Assembly: GCA_964427535.1 (NCBI GenBank)
Contig: CAYRVF010000008.1
Location: 1-64,000 of the forward strand
Reading direction: 5' to 3'
From: CAYRVF01 sp964427535
GTDB lineage: Bacteria > Chloroflexota > Ktedonobacteria > Ktedonobacterales > JADMIN01
Length of the DNA stretch: 64,000 nt
The position numbers were made by a program, and so were the translations under genes. The notes under the pieces are model-generated. The model saw nothing but the letters and a program-made list of their open reading frames with translations, searched no databases and was not told the DNA's origin. Position 1 is the first letter of the stretch. Each line of letters begins with the position of its first letter. Below, piece by piece: positions 60,809 to 64,000 of this stretch.

Positions 60809-63461
60809 TTAACTGATGCGTGGCACGCGCGCGAGGAGGGCCGAGACGACCTCGTAATTGATCGTGCCCAGGCGGGCAGCCACGTCGTCAGCCGAGAGGG
60901 TCTCGCTGCCCTGAGTTCCGATGAGGACGACTTCATCGCCCTGGCGGACGGCGGGGATGTCGGTCACGTCGATCATGCACTGGTCCATCGCGACGCGGCC
61001 GAGCAGGGGCGCGCGGGCTCCCCGCACCAGCACCTCGCCCCAGTTCGCGGGCGCGCGGCGGAAGCCGTCGGCGTAGCCCACGGGCAGGACTGCGATGCGC
61101 ATGGGAGCGGGAGTGACGAATGTGGCGCCGTAGCTGATCCCTTCGCCCGCCGGAATATCCTTGACCTGCGCGACTTGTGTCTTGAAGCTGAGCGCGGGAG
61201 AAAATCCCGCGGGTAGCGGCACCTCTCGGGACGGCGCGAGGCCGTAGATGGCGATCCCCGGCCGCACCATGTTGAAGCGCGCCTCGGGGAGGGTGAGCGT
61301 CGCTGCGCTGTTGGAGGCGTGCACGATGGGGGGCCTGCCGCCATCGCGGTCGAACGCCTCTAGCACGCGCTCGAAACGGGCGAGCTGCATCCGGGCGTAG
61401 GTCTGGTCGGCGCTGTCGGCGGTCGCGAAGTGCGTGAAGATGCCCTCGACCTCCAGATTCGGCAGCGCGCGCAGCTCCTGACAGAATGCGACGATCTCCT
61501 CGGGATTTTCCGCGCGCAGGCCCAGCCGCGCCATGCCCGTATCAACTTTGACGTGGACGCGTACTAGCCGTCCCAGGTCGGTTGCTGCACGCGAGAGCGC
61601 CCGCGCGGAATCCAGCGAGTACACGGTGGTGCGCACGTCGAGCGAGACGGCGTCGCGCGCCTGCCAGGGAGGCGTGTAGCCGAATACGAGCACTGGCTTG
61701 GTGATTCCCGCAGAGCGCAGCGGTTGCGCCTCGCTCACCGTCGCGACGCCAAGCCAAGACGCGCCATTGCGCAGCACCGTGCGCGCGACACGCAACGCGC
61801 CGTGCCCGTAGGCGTCGGCCTTGAGGCTGACGAGCACGGCGACGTCGGGACCCACTATTTCGGCGATGCGCTGGGTATTCTCGCCAATCGCGCTGAGGTC
61901 GATTTCCAACCACGTCGGCCGGTCCGGGCGCATTACGACCACGCGGCGCCATGCCTGTGTCTGGCGTGGAAGCACCGTCTCGGCCTGCTCGGGATGGGCG
62001 AGAAGCTGCGCCGTCACCTGTTCGAGGCGCATCTCCTCTGATCCCTTGATATAGACCACCGGCGGCTTCGCGACATCTTCGGCGGCGAAGGTGAGCACGG
62101 CGCGTGCGGCATCATCGGGCGTGTGGGTGATGGCGACGCGCTCGGACGGCAGACCAGCCCGCAGCGCCTCATCGGAGATGACCTCGGCGCGCAGTCCGTT
62201 AGTGATGAGATAGTCCACCCGTGGCGCGACGTATCTTCCGAGCGCGGCGTGAGACTCGGCCTCGTACGCGCCCAGGCGCAGCATGTCGCCGAGGACGGCG
62301 ATGCGGCGCTGGTGGCGCGCCTGAGCGATCGCGTCTAACGCGGTGATGCCCGCGGTCGCGCTGGAGGGTGTCGCGTTGTGAGAGTCGTCGAGGAGCGTCA
62401 TGCCGTGTGTACCGTCGAGCCAGGACATGCGCCCGGGAAGTGGTCGCAGGTCGCGAAGCACCTCAATTGCGCGCTCGGGGGAGACGCCGACATGCTGGCC
62501 GACCGTGACGGCGGCGAGCACCGCGTCGGCCCAATGATCGCCGTGCAGGTGGGGGAAGACGGCGGGCGCTTCGCGTGCATTCTCTGGCCCGACGCGTCGC
62601 AGTGTCAGGGCCAGCGATTCGCGTGTGCCGAGCGGGACGATAGTGTAGCGCAACGGGAGCGCATCTGGCGAGGGCGTTTCGTCGGTGAGCGGGCCAAAGC
62701 GCACGACGTCAGCCTTCGAGCGTTCCGCCATTGCTCCGGCAAACTGGTCGTTGGCGTTGAGGAGGGCGGCTCCATCGGGCGGAAGCGCCGCGACAAGCTC
62801 CGCGAGCTCATGCGCGTAGGCGTCGAGTGAATCAAAGTATTGCAGGTGGGTCGGGCTCACGTTGGTAACGACGCCAATAGTCGGGCGGACAATCGCGCAG
62901 AGGTCACGTATCTCGCCGGGATGATCGGCGGCGAGCTCGACGACGGCGTAGCGGTGGACCGGCTCTAGCCGACCGAGCGAGAGCGGCAACCCGAGCAGAT
63001 CGTTGTAGTTCTGCCAGGAACGGAATGTCGGGGCGAGGGTGTCGAGCACGTCGGCGATGGCTTCTTTAGTCGTCGTCTTGCCCGTGCTGCCCGTCACGGC
63101 GACGACGGTAGGCTGCCATTGACGCAGGATATAGGCCGCGTACCTGCGTAGCGCCTCGCGGGTATCGCCGACGAGCATCACGGTCGCGCCGCTCCGCCGG
63201 AGTCGCTCGACGGCGCCCGCACTGAGGCTGGCAATCCGCGACCGCTCTGCGAGAAGAGCGCCTGCCCCACGCTCAATGGCGTCCTCCAGGAACTCGTGGC
63301 CGTCGGTATGCATCCCGCGCACGGCGACGAAGCATGCGCCCGGCTGGACTGTGCGTGAATCGTGGGCGAAGCCGTCGAACGTCGCNNNNNNNNNNCGCGC
63401 GTTCGCCACGCACGAGTACATCTGCCGAGGTCGCGGAGAGGATATCGTCGAGTGCGATCAT
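60809..63461 (-). CDS. murF-alr: Fused MurF (D-Ala-D-Ala-adding enzyme) and alanine racemase
   Basis: One reading frame holds two enzymes of the same pathway. The MurF half has DSRTVQPGACFVAVRG, the ATP loop VTGSTGKTTTKEAIADVL, NYNDLLGLP and DDSHNATPSS. After a short linker comes a complete alanine racemase: SLKADAYGHGALRVART with the PLP lysine, TGMARLGLR, HASNSAATL, and GISYGATFV with the catalytic tyrosine. The N-terminus MIALDDILSATSADVLVRGERA (ATG 63461) is in a different frame from the rest only because a run of 10 N (63386-63395) interrupts it; the true gap must keep the frame. Alr would supply the D-alanine for the dipeptide MurF attaches. Confidence 0.93.
63386..63395. other. Assembly gap (10 N) inside murF-alr
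   Basis: Ten ambiguous bases interrupt the murF part. With exactly ten bases the frame breaks between GERA and ATFDGF; a real length that is a multiple of three would restore it. The number is therefore a placeholder, not a measured length. Confidence 0.97.
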
Positions 63462-63581
63462 GGGGAATCCTGTGAGAAAGGGCTGGTAGTGAGCGACGCG
63501 TGGTCGAGACGGGCGGCCAGATTTAGCGCGGCATGAGCGGCTGCGCGCCCACAATGACGCGAAGCTCGACAGAACTAGGCG

Positions 63582-64000
63582 CTATTCGGCGCTGTCGTCA
63601 TCCTCGTCGTCGCTGGTGGGCGTGGTGATGTCGCCGACGACGGCGAGCACGTCGCCCTGGTTTACCGTCTGTCCCTTGCGCACACGAACACTCTTCACGA
63701 TACCTGGGCGTGGGGTAGTGAGATCGTTCTCCATTTTCATGGCTTCGAGCACGATCACCGTGTCGCCGCGCCGCACTTCCTGTCCCTCTTCTTTCATCAC
63801 ATTCGAGACGAGGCCGGGCATCGGCGCGCGGATGGAGACATCGCCCGAGACGTGCGCGCCCCCACCGATGGAGGCAAGCGCCTGCGAGCGTTCGTCCTGC
63901 AGGGCAACCACGTAGGGGCGACCGTCGATCATCACCTCAAAGTGCTGGGCGGTGCCGTCGCCGTCCGCCTCGCCGCTCGGCACAGGCCGGATATAGAGGT
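63582..64000 (-). CDS. Biotinyl-domain (BCCP-like) protein, N-terminus outside window
   Basis: The visible 139 residues, entering at the right edge as LYIRPVPSGEADGD, contain a beta-stranded linker (FEVMIDGRPYVVALQD) and a biotinyl domain: SIRAPMPGLVSNVMKEEGQEVRRGD, the biotin-acceptor lysine in LEAMKMENDL, and GIVKSVRVRKGQTVNQGDVLAVVG. An acidic tail DDEDDDSAE ends it. This is the carrier of a biotin-dependent carboxylase such as acetyl-, propionyl- or pyruvate carboxylase, or the end of a larger alpha subunit. The N-terminal part and partner genes lie outside the window. Confidence 0.88.
   Translation of the reverse strand, partial: LYIRPVPSGEADGDGTAQHFEVMIDGRPYVVALQDERSQALASIGGGAHVSGDVSIRAPMPGLVSNVMKEEGQEVRRGDTVIVLEAMKMENDLTTPRPGIVKSVRVRKGQTVNQGDVLAVVGDITTPTSDDEDDDSAE

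Noticed and set aside
1..64000. CRISPR arrays, insertion sequences, prophage or integrase genes
   Set aside because: No direct-repeat arrays, transposase or integrase motifs, or attachment-site duplications were seen on either strand.

Overview
The window is about 64 kb of GC-rich, gene-dense bacterial DNA. Its character suggests a Chloroflexota bacterium of the Thermomicrobia/Ktedonobacteria kind. That assignment is an inference from gene content: a yeast/archaeal-type aspartate-semialdehyde dehydrogenase, an MshC-like cysteine ligase, a DUF1800/DUF1501 pair, KGG-repeat stress protein, SAM, T-box and fluoride leader RNAs, and C-rich hairpin repeats between genes. No rRNA, complete tRNA, CRISPR array, IS element or prophage was found. 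Most of the window is housekeeping, and a run of 10 N at 63386-63395 marks an assembly gap.

1-11740: gluQRS (cut by the window edge), maf and a TrmA/RlmD-type methyltransferase overlap by ATGA junctions on the minus strand. glpD runs divergently. A membrane glycosyltransferase, mutL and mutS follow on the minus strand.

11740-20600 is a sulfur and aspartate-family amino-acid region. A good promoter leads into a SAM-I riboswitch with its own terminator. This is followed at once by a T-box leader with its own terminator, whose specifier I read as AUG (Met). Downstream lie metX, metY, aspartokinase and asd. Next come a small hypothetical gene, an IscR-like Rrf2 regulator, a decayed MBL-fold hydrolase pseudogene, and cysK behind a leader that ends in a strong terminator.

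20600-35150: an epoxide-hydrolase-like protein, then a minus-strand run of rqcH, a formamidase-like hydrolase, a glycosyltransferase and mnmE. gmk and glpX follow on the plus strand. An arsR-SRPBCC-VOC operon has a candidate operator. After it come a NIF3-like protein, a GNAT, an HD-domain protein and gpmI.

35150-48800: two adjacent signal peptidase I genes, the second lacking both catalytic residues. Then a lipase-like hydrolase, mutM, a MshC/CysS-type ligase, tatD, an MFS transporter, rsmI, dtd, fmdB, guaA, a GNAT and a VOC protein. Two overlapping crcB genes sit under a fluoride riboswitch.

48800-64000: a Tat-exported DUF1800/DUF1501 pair, a five-repeat KGG stress protein, recQ, a CPA2 antiporter with universal-stress-type C-terminal domains, an SDR, a class V aminotransferase-like enzyme, a diacylglycerol-kinase-family protein, a fused murF-alr gene interrupted by the N run, and a biotinyl-domain protein running off the end.

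The most notable item is the serial SAM-I plus Met T-box leader, which should act as a two-input gate on methionine synthesis. The catalytically dead LepB paralogue and the MshC-like ligase are the next most interesting.
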